A stretch of 64,000 nucleotides of DNA from Chryseobacterium carnipullorum (GTDB taxonomy: Bacteria > Bacteroidota > Bacteroidia > Flavobacteriales > Weeksellaceae). Location of the stretch: contig NZ_FRCD01000007.1 of assembly GCF_900142785.1 (NCBI RefSeq), positions 62,001-126,000 of the forward strand, written 5' to 3'. A model generated the notes under the pieces. It did not search any database. It saw nothing but the letters and a program-made list of their open reading frames with translations, and had not been told where the DNA came from. The position numbers and the translations under genes are program-made. This document shows, piece by piece, positions 45,911-53,451 of this stretch. Each line of letters opens with the position of its first letter. The stretch's first letter is position 1.

Positions 45911-45970
45911 CTGCGTCATCTTCGAAATCTCAGTAAAAAAAATCCTTCACAGATTTCGAAGATGACGCAG
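45911..45970. repeat. Perfect 20-bp inverted repeat between convergent genes
   Basis: CTGCGTCATCTTCGAAATCT (45911-45930) and its exact reverse complement (45951-45970) flank a 20-nt loop. On the minus strand it is followed by a T7 run (45903-45909), so it can end the mvaD transcript; on the plus strand it could fold as a roadblock for DUF2461. Confidence 0.8.
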
Positions 45971-46005
45971 TTATGTATTGATAGAAAAAAAGTATTTTTT
46001 TTATT

Positions 46006-47064
46006 TTAAAACTGCATCACATCCTTCACTACTCCATTATTCTGGGTGTGTTGAAGCAATTCTGTTTCAATAAATATTTTGATTTTTTCTTCTGAAGCAT
46101 CTTTTGGAAATAAGACATGAACATTTGCTCCTGCATCCAGTGTGAAAAATAAAGGAAGTCCTGTTTGTTTTCTGAATTCCCAGATTTTATTGATCACTTC
46201 CATAGTTCCGGTTTTCATCAGAATAAAGGCAGGATCACTCATCATCATCATGGCATGAAGGGTAAGAGCTTCATGTTCCACTAACTTAATAAAGTGTTCC
46301 ATGTGTCCGCCTTTGAGAATTTGCTTCATCGGAACAAAATTTTCTCTTGCTTCCTGGAATCTTCTTTCAGCATAAGGATTGGTATTCATCAATCCATGCC
46401 CTACCGTTGAGGAAACACTTTTTTGACCTTCATGGATTAATAAAACCCAGTCGTTGAAGTTTTTGAATACCTCATGAATCTTAGAATCCGGATATTTTAC
46501 GGCAAATAAGTCCGAACTTCCTTCTACCTCATCCGAAGCTCCCCAAACGACCAATCCGTTATACAAACTTCTGCAAGCGCTGCCGCTTCCTAATCTAGCC
46601 AAAAATGAGGCTTTTCTTAAAGATTCTTCCTCGGATGTATTTCCTGAAAACTCTTCGTCCAGCTTCATCAGGCATTTTGCAATTGCTCCAAATCCTGAAG
46701 CAGAACTCGCAATCCCGGAACTGTGTGGAAAAGTATTCTCTGTTCTGATGATGTATTTCCCTTTCAATATCCAGGGAATATACTGTTCGATATTCTTAAA
46801 ATATTTTTCTATTTTTTCTGCAAATTTCACTTCTTCATGTCCTGCAAGGAAGGTTTGTACAGCGAAATTTTCATCCGCCAAAAACTCCATAGAAGTATTG
46901 GTTTTGCAGTGATTCAGCGTATAACTGATGCTTGGATTGGCAGGGATCTGATTTTCATATTTCCCCCAGTATTTGATCAGGGCAATATTAGACGGACAGC
47001 TTTCTGAAACCGTCTTCGTATGAATCTTGAAATTTTGTTTTCCTAGAAATTCTTGTGTTGTCAT
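46006..47064 (-). CDS. mvaD: Diphosphomevalonate decarboxylase
   Basis: 352 aa GHMP-family enzyme. Decarboxylates mevalonate diphosphate to isopentenyl diphosphate in the mevalonate pathway. Visible: SCPSNIALIKYWGKYENQIP (N-terminal family signature), PHSSGIASSASGFGAIAKC (ATP-binding glycine/serine loop), GSGSACRSLYNGLVVWGA and a late FTLDAGANVHVLF. A mevalonate route in a bacterium is typical of this group of flavobacteria. It lies downstream of the acyl-CoA ligase on the same strand after a repeat-bearing gap of 179 bp. Confidence 0.95.
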   Translation of the reverse strand: MTTQEFLGKQNFKIHTKTVSESCPSNIALIKYWGKYENQIPANPSISYTLNHCKTNTSMEFLADENFAVQTFLAGHEEVKFAEKIEKYFKNIEQYIPWILKGKYIIRTENTFPHSSGIASSASGFGAIAKCLMKLDEEFSGNTSEEESLRKASFLARLGSGSACRSLYNGLVVWGASDEVEGSSDLFAVKYPDSKIHEVFKNFNDWVLLIHEGQKSVSSTVGHGLMNTNPYAERRFQEARENFVPMKQILKGGHMEHFIKLVEHEALTLHAMMMMSDPAFILMKTGTMEVINKIWEFRKQTGLPLFFTLDAGANVHVLFPKDASEEKIKIFIETELLQHTQNNGVVKDVMQF

Positions 47065-47096
47065 AGTCTGATTTAAAATGCTAAAACGCTTTTATT

Positions 47097-47230
47097 TAAC
47101 CACAGAAGGCACAAAAGAATAGTAACACTTAAGTTATTGATAAAGTTAATAAAACTGTCGGTTCAAGACTACTTACGTTTTCAAATCTTTGTTTTTTTTA
47201 TTTGAAAAGCCTTTGTTGTCTTAGTGGTCC
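47097..47230. repeat. MITE-like element with inverted ends
   Basis: Left end TAACCACAGAAGGCACAAAAG and right end CTTTGTTGTCTTAGTGGTCC are imperfect inverted repeats around an AT-rich centre of about 90 bp containing acactt-aagtta. A part of the left end seems to recur near 50232 (caaccacaaaagagagaaaag). No transposase. Confidence 0.45.
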
Positions 47231-47243
47231 AGATGGTTTTATT

Positions 47244-49013
47244 TTAATACATTTTTTCTATAATATCCGCATATTTTTTAAGAACCACATTTCTTTTGAC
47301 CTTCAATGTAGGGGTTATTTCTCCGGTATTGATGTCAAATTCTGACGGCATCAGCGTGAACTTCTTCACTTTTTCATAATCTGCCAGATGTTCCTGTAAT
47401 TCTTTAATTTTTTCTTTATATAAAGTGATGATCTTCTCCTCTTTCACAGCCTCCTCCCATTTGGTGAACGGAATATTATTTTTCTTTATATAATCCTGTA
47501 AAAATTCAAAATTAGGGACAATAAGAGCCGACACAAACTGTCTTCCTTCTGCTACCAGCATGATCTGCTGGATAAAATTATTATTGGTGAGAAGGTTTTC
47601 GATCTGTTGCGGCGCGATATATTTTCCGTTGGAAGTTTTCATGAGATCTTTGATTCTGTCTGTGATGATCAGATTCCCTTTATCATCAAATTTTCCGGCA
47701 TCTCCGGTCTTGAACCAGCCATCTTCGGTGAAAACTTTCTGAGTTTCTTCAGGCTTATTGTAATAGCCTTTCATAATGCCGTTTCCTTTAGCCTGGATCT
47801 CATCGCTTTTACCGATGCGAATTTCTACGCCTGGTAAAGGTTTTCCGCTCGTACCATGTTCATAGTGAGTCAATGGAAAAAGGGTCAGGGTCGCTGTCGT
47901 TTCTGTCAGCCCATATCCTACGGTCACATGAATGCCGACAGAGTCGAAGAATCTGGTGACTTCCGGTGACAATGATGCTCCTCCGCAAGGTAGGAACCAT
48001 AGTCTGCCACCCATTTTTTCTTTAATTTTACTGAAAACAAGCATATCAGCAACAGATTCTTTCAGTTTTAACCCAAAAGGAACCGGTTTTTCGCTTCTTC
48101 TCAGTTCTGCAGTCTGCCATCCCGTTGCCAGTGCCCAATCGAAGATCTTTTTCTTCGTTGATGAACCTTCTTCTGCTTTTTCTAAAACTCCCGCATATAC
48201 TTTCTGAAAAAATCTCGGCACGGCACACATCATGGTAGGTTTTACGTCTTCCAGAGCTTTGGCAATATTCTTAGGATCTTCCAGGAAATAAACTCTGGCA
48301 CCGCCATAAAGGCAAAGTAAGCTCCAGCTTCTTTCGAAAACGTGCGTCAGAGGGAGAAATGCGAGTGAAAGTTCTTCTTCAAAGTTTTTAAATTTAAAAA
48401 ACTCAAAGTGCGAATCAAAGGCTTTGATAAAATTTCCGTGGGTAAGCATAACCCCTTTCGGAGTTCCCGTAGTTCCGGAGGTATAGATCAGCGTCGCTGT
48501 ATCATCATTTTCTTTGGGAGTGATCTCCAGTTTGGGAGAAGACTTGGCAATAAAATCTTCAAGATAAAAACTGTTGAATTCTTTCTTGATCCAGATTGAT
48601 TTTTTGGAAACAATAATCGTTTCCAGCTGACTTCCTTCCTTATTTAAAAGCTCCAGACATGCATCATATTGCTCCTGGCTTCCTACAAGAACAGCTTTTG
48701 CAGACGAATCACTAAAGATATACTCTGCCTGTTCCGCATTATTTGTAGAGTAAATAGGAACGGTTATTGCGCCAATAGCCATTGAAGCCAGATCAAAAAT
48801 CATCCATTCCGAAGAGTTATCCGAATAAATGGCTACTTTATCATCTTCCTGAATTCCCGCATCTTTCAGTGCATTGGCTGTTTTAAACACGATCTCACTC
48901 AATTTTTTCCAGCTCAGTTCTTTCCAGGCTTCCTCCTTCTTTTTAAAACCAATCGCAGATTTTAAAGGATGCTTTTCTACATTTTTTAGGATAATTGCTG
49001 CTGCAAGATTCAT
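47244..49013 (-). CDS. Long-chain acyl-CoA synthetase (AMP-forming)
   Basis: 589 aa of the adenylate-forming superfamily. P-loop-like motif TLIYTSGTTGTPKGVMLTHGN near residue 178, then GYGLTETTATLTL, WFKTGDAGKFDDKGNLIITDR and the C-terminal catalytic lysine region (GEITPTLKVKRNVVLKKY). Activates fatty acids to acyl-CoA at the inner face of the membrane. Overlaps the upstream epimerase gene by 4 bp (ATGA), so the two are coupled. Confidence 0.93.
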   Translation of the reverse strand: MNLAAAIILKNVEKHPLKSAIGFKKKEEAWKELSWKKLSEIVFKTANALKDAGIQEDDKVAIYSDNSSEWMIFDLASMAIGAITVPIYSTNNAEQAEYIFSDSSAKAVLVGSQEQYDACLELLNKEGSQLETIIVSKKSIWIKKEFNSFYLEDFIAKSSPKLEITPKENDDTATLIYTSGTTGTPKGVMLTHGNFIKAFDSHFEFFKFKNFEEELSLAFLPLTHVFERSWSLLCLYGGARVYFLEDPKNIAKALEDVKPTMMCAVPRFFQKVYAGVLEKAEEGSSTKKKIFDWALATGWQTAELRRSEKPVPFGLKLKESVADMLVFSKIKEKMGGRLWFLPCGGASLSPEVTRFFDSVGIHVTVGYGLTETTATLTLFPLTHYEHGTSGKPLPGVEIRIGKSDEIQAKGNGIMKGYYNKPEETQKVFTEDGWFKTGDAGKFDDKGNLIITDRIKDLMKTSNGKYIAPQQIENLLTNNNFIQQIMLVAEGRQFVSALIVPNFEFLQDYIKKNNIPFTKWEEAVKEEKIITLYKEKIKELQEHLADYEKVKKFTLMPSEFDINTGEITPTLKVKRNVVLKKYADIIEKMY

Positions 49014-50023
49014 GAATTCAGCTTTTTGTCGTTAATATAATTGTTAAGATGAAAATCAACACTTTCCTTCACAGAAATAAACTGATAATCAAGCTCTTTT
49101 TTTATTTTTTCGTTGGAAATGGTATTGAGAGAGGATATGGATTCAATATTGGATCGGGTAATGATTCTCAGTTTCGGAATCAGCCAACCGAAAAGGATAT
49201 TGGCCAGTCTTCCTACATTTAACTGTGATTTTGTAAGAATTTTAGCTTCTTTGAGACCTAATTTCGTTCTGATCTGCTGTCCGAGCTCTGCATATTTCTT
49301 GTTTTCTGAAATAAGGATAAAGCGCTCTCCGAAAACACTCTTTTCCATGAGTTCAATACAAATTTTAGCAGCGTCTCTTACATCTACATAACTTGTTCCG
49401 CCGGAAAATGTAAATCCATTTTTCTCAAAAGTAGGGAAGATATCTCCACTGCTCTGGCCCCAGTTTCCGCTTCCGATGATCATTCCGGGATTGACGATGA
49501 TGGTATTCAATCCTTCTGCAGAAGCTCTCCATACTTCCATTTCAGCAAGATGTTTGGAAATAGCATAAGCAGAATGTTCTTCTTTAGGATTAAATTCAGA
49601 ATTTTCGTCTAATTCTCCTTTTTCGTTAAAAAGATCCAATACAGCAATCGTACTGACATGAAGAAATTTTTTCACTCCTGACCCTTCGCAGGCAAACAGC
49701 AGGTTTTCTGTACCTTTTACGTTGGTATGGTACATTTCTTTTTCATCATGAGGATGGAAACTTACTTTTGCGGCACAGTGATAGACCTCATCTACCCCTT
49801 TTAATGCATGTTGCAAAGCGTCCAGATCGTCAAAATCCAGGTCTATCCATTCGATCTTATTAAAAAGATCATCAGAATTTTCTGTATAGACATTAAAAGA
49901 ATGCCTCACATCGTTTAAATTGCTGCCCGGTCTTTTGGAAGCCCGTACGTTTTTTCCCTTTTTAAGAAGTTCCAAAACGATTACCCTTCCCAGAATTCCG
50001 GTCGCACCCGTTACAAAAATCAT
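49010..50023 (-). CDS. NAD-dependent epimerase/dehydratase (extended SDR)
   Basis: 337 aa. N-terminal Rossmann motif TGATGILGRVIVLELLKKGK, acidic WIDLDFDDLDAL, VYHCAAKVSF, the catalytic Y-x-x-x-K in SAYAISKHLAEMEVW (residue ~154), and VNPGMIIGSG. Resembles dihydroflavonol-reductase/3-beta-hydroxysteroid-type SDRs. It is the first gene of a two-gene unit with the acyl-CoA ligase, so it may act on a lipid or polyketide-type intermediate (inference only). Confidence 0.9.
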   Translation of the reverse strand: MIFVTGATGILGRVIVLELLKKGKNVRASKRPGSNLNDVRHSFNVYTENSDDLFNKIEWIDLDFDDLDALQHALKGVDEVYHCAAKVSFHPHDEKEMYHTNVKGTENLLFACEGSGVKKFLHVSTIAVLDLFNEKGELDENSEFNPKEEHSAYAISKHLAEMEVWRASAEGLNTIIVNPGMIIGSGNWGQSSGDIFPTFEKNGFTFSGGTSYVDVRDAAKICIELMEKSVFGERFILISENKKYAELGQQIRTKLGLKEAKILTKSQLNVGRLANILFGWLIPKLRIITRSNIESISSLNTISNEKIKKELDYQFISVKESVDFHLNNYINDKKLNS

Positions 50024-50351
50024 TAATTATTTACTTGATTGCTGACTAAAATATAACAATATTTTCTATCCGGCAATTCTTCATTTTTCTGTACAGATTT
50101 CACGAAAAACTGCTTATGCAAATTTGCGATTTTTAAAGCAGAATTCCACTTAATTTAACCAATATTATCATTATCCCGGTCATTGAATATAATTCTGTTT
50201 AAGTTGATAGAATAATGAACGGACTGTTTCAACCACAAAAGAGAGAAAAGTTTTTTACTTGAGTTATTTAAGTTTAATATTTTGAAAAAAGAAGAGCAAA
50301 CAGTTTCTTTCAAAATTGAAGGTTTTCATGATGACAGAACTTTGCCGTATC

Positions 50352-50410
50352 AAAATTCCCCTCCTTTGGAAGGGTGGCGAAAATTCAGAGAATTTTTGAC
50401 GGGGTGGTTC
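50352..50410. repeat. Hairpin-bearing repeat-like element in the 50024-50500 gap
   Basis: A stretch with cccctcctttggaagggtgg, the hairpin AAAATTC-aga-GAATTTT (50380-50396), and tgacggggtggttc. From memory, similar non-coding units recur in Chryseobacterium genomes, but I cannot check. No coding gene is seen from 50024 to 50500; the 67-codon ORF here is not credible. Confidence 0.4.
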
Positions 50411-50446
50411 AATACTCAAGTCCATGTTTTCACTCCAGGAAACAAA

Positions 50447-50475
50447 AAAGCCCTTCAGATATACAAAAGGGCTTT
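50447..50475 (-). terminator. Terminator of the graspetide ligase operon
   Basis: 9-bp stem AAAGCCCTT/AAGGGCTTT, with a T6 run on the minus strand, 26 bp after the second ligase stop. Confidence 0.85.
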
Positions 50476-50500
50476 CAGTATTTAAGTAGTCATGCTATTT

Positions 50501-51505
50501 TTAAGCCATCACCATATTGTTTCTTCTCGGAGCTTTGTCGCAAAGAACATCTGCAATACTCTTTGAAATAAGATTGTCCTCAGTCAGGTTATCCAGCCAG
50601 AAAAACTCTCCTGCTGCATTGATTTCAATGAAATAGTATTCGTCTTCAGGGGAAACAATGATGTCTATCGCGCCATAATCAACGTTATATACATCTAAAA
50701 GTTCAAGAAGTTTTGCTTCCACATCTGCCGGCAGTTCTGTTCTTACCCATTTGGTTAAAAGGTTGACACCGTCTTTTCTCCAGTCTACTTTGGCATCTTC
50801 AGACTGTTGGGAATCTATTTCAAAAGCATAAACGTCCTGTCCTACGATGGTAACACGAAGTTCTTTTTTCTTTTCGATCTTTTTCTGGAACTGCATCGGG
50901 CAGTACAGGAGTGAATCAAGCTCTTGAAGTTTATCTTCGCCAACTACATTGGTAAACACGACGCTTTCTACGCCATCTTCATAAATCGCAAAACCGGTCT
51001 GCATTTTCGCTACTACATTCTGATGTTTAAGGATAAATTTTCTCGCTTCTTCAGGATTATTGGTCAGGCAGGTTTCAGGAATTTTAAGTCCTAATTTAAC
51101 CGCTACTTTTAGCTGTTCCTCTTTACTGTCTAACCTTCTGTAAATCCCAGGTTTCCCCAATGCATAGGCATCTACAGACTCTATAAATCCGAAAAGCGTA
51201 TTACGGATTTCTCCCATAGCGGCACCATAGAATTTTTTATCCATTTCTTCTTTCACCCCGTTTCCGATATTGTAAGCTCTGCGGTACCAAATGGCAGCAA
51301 TATCATCCAAACGGTGTTGTGCATCTTTGGTTTCAAGGATACTTACCCATTCGCCATCCTGAAAAATGGTCGACAGTTTATTTTGTATAGGATACAGGTC
51401 TACATCAAAACGGATGACCTCACAACCGTTTTTCTCTATATATTCTGTTACTTTCTCGATTGAAAAATTATCTGCAGTGTGCGTAATAATTAGTATTTTA
51501 TTCAT
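50501..51505 (-). CDS. MvdC/MvdD-type ATP-grasp graspetide ligase (second)
   Basis: 334 aa. N-terminal LIITHTADNFSIEKVTEYIE and IWYRRAYNIGNG are typical of microviridin ligases; the ATP-grasp fold continues with ETCLTNNPEEARKFILKH, PMQFQKKIEKKKELRVTIVG and the metal-binding YFIEINAAGEFFW (E-x-N) near the C-terminus. Such enzymes form omega-ester or omega-amide bonds between side chains of the precursor core peptide, using the leader PFFxxFL helix as recognition element. The gene overlaps the first ligase by 8 bp. Ester versus amide function cannot be told from the sequence. Last gene of the cluster; ends at the terminator at 50447. Confidence 0.92.
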   Translation of the reverse strand: MNKILIITHTADNFSIEKVTEYIEKNGCEVIRFDVDLYPIQNKLSTIFQDGEWVSILETKDAQHRLDDIAAIWYRRAYNIGNGVKEEMDKKFYGAAMGEIRNTLFGFIESVDAYALGKPGIYRRLDSKEEQLKVAVKLGLKIPETCLTNNPEEARKFILKHQNVVAKMQTGFAIYEDGVESVVFTNVVGEDKLQELDSLLYCPMQFQKKIEKKKELRVTIVGQDVYAFEIDSQQSEDAKVDWRKDGVNLLTKWVRTELPADVEAKLLELLDVYNVDYGAIDIIVSPEDEYYFIEINAAGEFFWLDNLTEDNLISKSIADVLCDKAPRRNNMVMA

Positions 51506-52454
51506 GGGTATTGATTCTTTTTATAAGGTTATCGGCAATTCTTTCTGCAATAGGGAACCCCAGTTCTTTCTGTAGCATTCCCCATTCTCCCTGAGGATTG
51601 ACTTCAAGGAAATAATAGTCTCCGTCTTTTCCTTTGATCATGTCAATGGCTCCGATATAGAGCCCCATTGCTTTCATCATGGAAGTCAGACCGGTTTTGA
51701 CATGTTCCGGAAGATCATAGGCTGACCAGTGATAATCTCCCTGCGCTGATCTCCAGTCGACATTATCGCTATTGTTGATCTTTCCTGTAAAAAACTCTCC
51801 TGCAATGTAAACAATTCTCAATTCGTATTCTTTGTCAACATAAGGCTGAAAGATCATAGGACAATAGGTGATATCCGAAAGATGTTCCAAAGTGTCCTCT
51901 TCAATGATCATTGTTGAGATAAGATTCTCTCCGTTCATGGTCTTTGCGGTCAGACTGTGAAGTTTAGCAACTGCTTTTCCGCCACAGAATTCATGAAAAA
52001 AGGCAGTGATCTTTTCTTCGTCATTTGAAAATAGGGTTTCCGGAACCCTGAGATTATTTTCTTTGGCTAACTTTAGCTGAAGCATTTTACTTCCATCAAT
52101 TTTTCTTTCATTTTCAAAAGGGTTAATCCATGGAACATTTTCTAATACAGTGATCAGGTTATACCGAAGGTTGGCATATCCGTTCAGGAACACTTTTCTG
52201 TAATCGTCATCCAGTTCTTCCGGTGTACTTATCCCCCAGGCTTTTCTGTGCCATACTCCCTGAATATTTTTGGAATGAACCGTGTTTCCGAATTCATCCG
52301 TCAGTTCAAATGAGTCTTCATTCACACTGATCTTTTGAAAATGGTTCATACGGTCAGAATTAAGTCTGAAATATGGAATATTCTTAGAGTTCAGATATGC
52401 AAAAAAGAGGTCGATATTATAAAAATCCTGTGAGTGGGTGATGCAGAGAATCAT
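51498..52454 (-). CDS. MvdC/MvdD-type ATP-grasp graspetide ligase (first)
   Basis: 318 aa paralogue of the second ligase: LCITHSQDFYNIDLFFAYLN start, GVWHRKAWGIST, IDGSKMLQLKLAKENNLRVP, PMIFQPYVDKEYELRIVYIA, and the magnesium-binding YFLEVNPQGEWGML. In the two-ligase microviridin logic one ligase makes esters and the other an amide. In the related chryseoviridin system one ligase (CdnC) makes serial Thr/Ser-Asp esters. Which role this one has is undecided. Its start is only 18 nt after the attenuator hairpin stem, with no recognisable promoter between, so it depends on read-through from the precursor genes. Confidence 0.92.
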   Translation of the reverse strand: MILCITHSQDFYNIDLFFAYLNSKNIPYFRLNSDRMNHFQKISVNEDSFELTDEFGNTVHSKNIQGVWHRKAWGISTPEELDDDYRKVFLNGYANLRYNLITVLENVPWINPFENERKIDGSKMLQLKLAKENNLRVPETLFSNDEEKITAFFHEFCGGKAVAKLHSLTAKTMNGENLISTMIIEEDTLEHLSDITYCPMIFQPYVDKEYELRIVYIAGEFFTGKINNSDNVDWRSAQGDYHWSAYDLPEHVKTGLTSMMKAMGLYIGAIDMIKGKDGDYYFLEVNPQGEWGMLQKELGFPIAERIADNLIKRINTHE

Positions 52455-52472
52455 TTGCCTGTTTTTATTAAA

Positions 52473-52500
52473 AAAGGAAACTTAGTGGTAAGTTTCCTTT
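52473..52500 (-). terminator. Attenuator/terminator between precursor and ligase genes
   Basis: Perfect 11-bp stem AAAGGAAACTT/AAGTTTCCTTT, 6-nt loop; on the minus strand followed by TTTTTAATAAAAA. Its place after the third precursor and before the ligases suggests partial termination, giving more precursor than enzyme. Confidence 0.75.
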
Positions 52501-52538
52501 GATATGATTGTATTAATACGATTACTATTTTTAATGTA

Positions 52539-52766
52539 TTAGTCTAATGGAACAGATGGAGAATCATCATCTCCGTCAGATGGATATTTCATGGTCTGCA
52601 TTAGATCGTCCTGAGGAGAAGTTACGTTATCTACTTTCGGTTTTGTAATAACGTCTCTTTCAGGAATTGTAATTTCACCTCCACCTTTAATAGTTTCAGG
52701 ATCTTTTAATTGTTTTTCCAGGAATGACGCAAAAAACGGCTTCTTTTTTGAATTTTTGTCTTTCAT
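52539..52766 (-). CDS. Graspetide precursor peptide 3 (three repeat units + core)
   Basis: 75 aa. Leader MKDKNSKKKPFFASFLEKQL, then DPETIKGGG (Gly28-30). Three T-x-x-x-x-D units follow: T33-D38 (TIPERD), T41-D46 (TKPKVD), T49-D54 (TSPQDD), then the microviridin-type core T58-M-K-Y-P-S-D64-G-D66-D67-D68 and a tail SPSVPLD. The ring-forming residues would be Thr donors and Asp acceptors. Closest to the ligase genes; has the shortest repeat set of the three precursors. Confidence 0.93.
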   Translation of the reverse strand: MKDKNSKKKPFFASFLEKQLKDPETIKGGGEITIPERDVITKPKVDNVTSPQDDLMQTMKYPSDGDDDSPSVPLD

Positions 52767-52810
52767 AATAATTTAGTTTGGGTTAAAGTATAATTGTATT
52801 CTTTCAGAAT

Positions 52811-53050
52811 TTAAATAACAGAATCATCACCATCTGAAGGATACTTCATCGTAACCAAAAGATCTTTGTTTGGCGATGTTACATGATCAAAAATCTGTGC
52901 TGTAACATTATCAACTGAAGGTGCCGTAATAATATCATTATCTGTATTGGTAATGACTCCTCCACCTCCCTGAACCGTTTCAGGATCTTTGATCTGCTTT
53001 TCTAAAAATGAAGCAAAAAAAGGTTTCTTTTTTGAATTCTCGTCTTTCAT
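52811..53050 (-). CDS. Graspetide precursor peptide 2 (four repeat units + core)
   Basis: 79 aa. Leader MKDENSKKKPFFASFLEKQI, then DPETVQGGGG (Gly28-31). Four units with exactly 8-residue spacing: T34-D39 (TNTDND), T42-D47 (TAPSVD), T50-D55 (TAQIFD), T58-D63 (TSPNKD), then the core T67-M-K-Y-P-S-D73-G-D75-D76. Unit 3 lacks the proline. Gap of 44 bp to precursor 3. Confidence 0.93.
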   Translation of the reverse strand: MKDENSKKKPFFASFLEKQIKDPETVQGGGGVITNTDNDIITAPSVDNVTAQIFDHVTSPNKDLLVTMKYPSDGDDSVI

Positions 53051-53089
53051 AATTATTGAGTTAGGTTAATAATTTATATCGTAATAGGA

Positions 53090-53335
53090 TTACAAAATGT
53101 CTAATTCTCCTGACTCATCACTGTCAGACGGATATTTCAAGGTAACTACCTGGTCTCTTACAGGAAGCGTTGCGTTATCAACAAGCGGAGATGTGCTAAC
53201 GGTATCTCTTGTCGGCAACGTTACTAAATCTGTGACAGGTGTCGTCACTGCTCCTCCCTGAATTGCTTCCGGATCCTTAATTTGTTTCTCTAAAAATGAA
53301 GCAAAGAAAGGTTTTTTTGAGTTTTTCTTTTCCAT
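53090..53335 (-). CDS. Graspetide precursor peptide 1 (four repeat units + core)
   Basis: 81 aa, first gene of the cluster. Leader MEKKNSKKPFFASFLEKQIK, then DPEAIQGG (Gly27-28). Four units: T31-D36 (TTPVTD), T39-D44 (TLPTRD), T48-D53 (TSPLVD), T56-D61 (TLPVRD), then T65-L-K-Y-P-S-D71-S-D73-E74 and a tail SGELDIL. Four small rings ending in a microviridin-like core is the published description of chryseoviridin, so this should be a member of that class. Gap of 39 bp to precursor 2. Confidence 0.94.
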   Translation of the reverse strand: MEKKNSKKPFFASFLEKQIKDPEAIQGGAVTTPVTDLVTLPTRDTVSTSPLVDNATLPVRDQVVTLKYPSDSDESGELDIL

Positions 53336-53451
53336 AAGTTAATATATTTAGTTTTTATGTAAAACTAAAGTACAAAAAATATCAACACGCAGGGAAATAC
53401 AACGTTATTTTAAGAAAATTTTAACTAAATTATTACAAAAACAGAATTAAA

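Noticed and set aside
50282..50485. 67-codon plus-strand ORF upstream of the graspetide ligases
   Set aside because: It runs through the hairpin-bearing repeat and into the ligase terminator, starts at TTG and has no recognisable domain.
50501..52454. ATP-grasp genes as RimK or glutathione synthetase homologues
   Set aside because: The THS/THT-D N-terminal segment, the W-[YH]-R-[RK] motif and adjacency to leader-bearing precursors fit microviridin-type ligases better.
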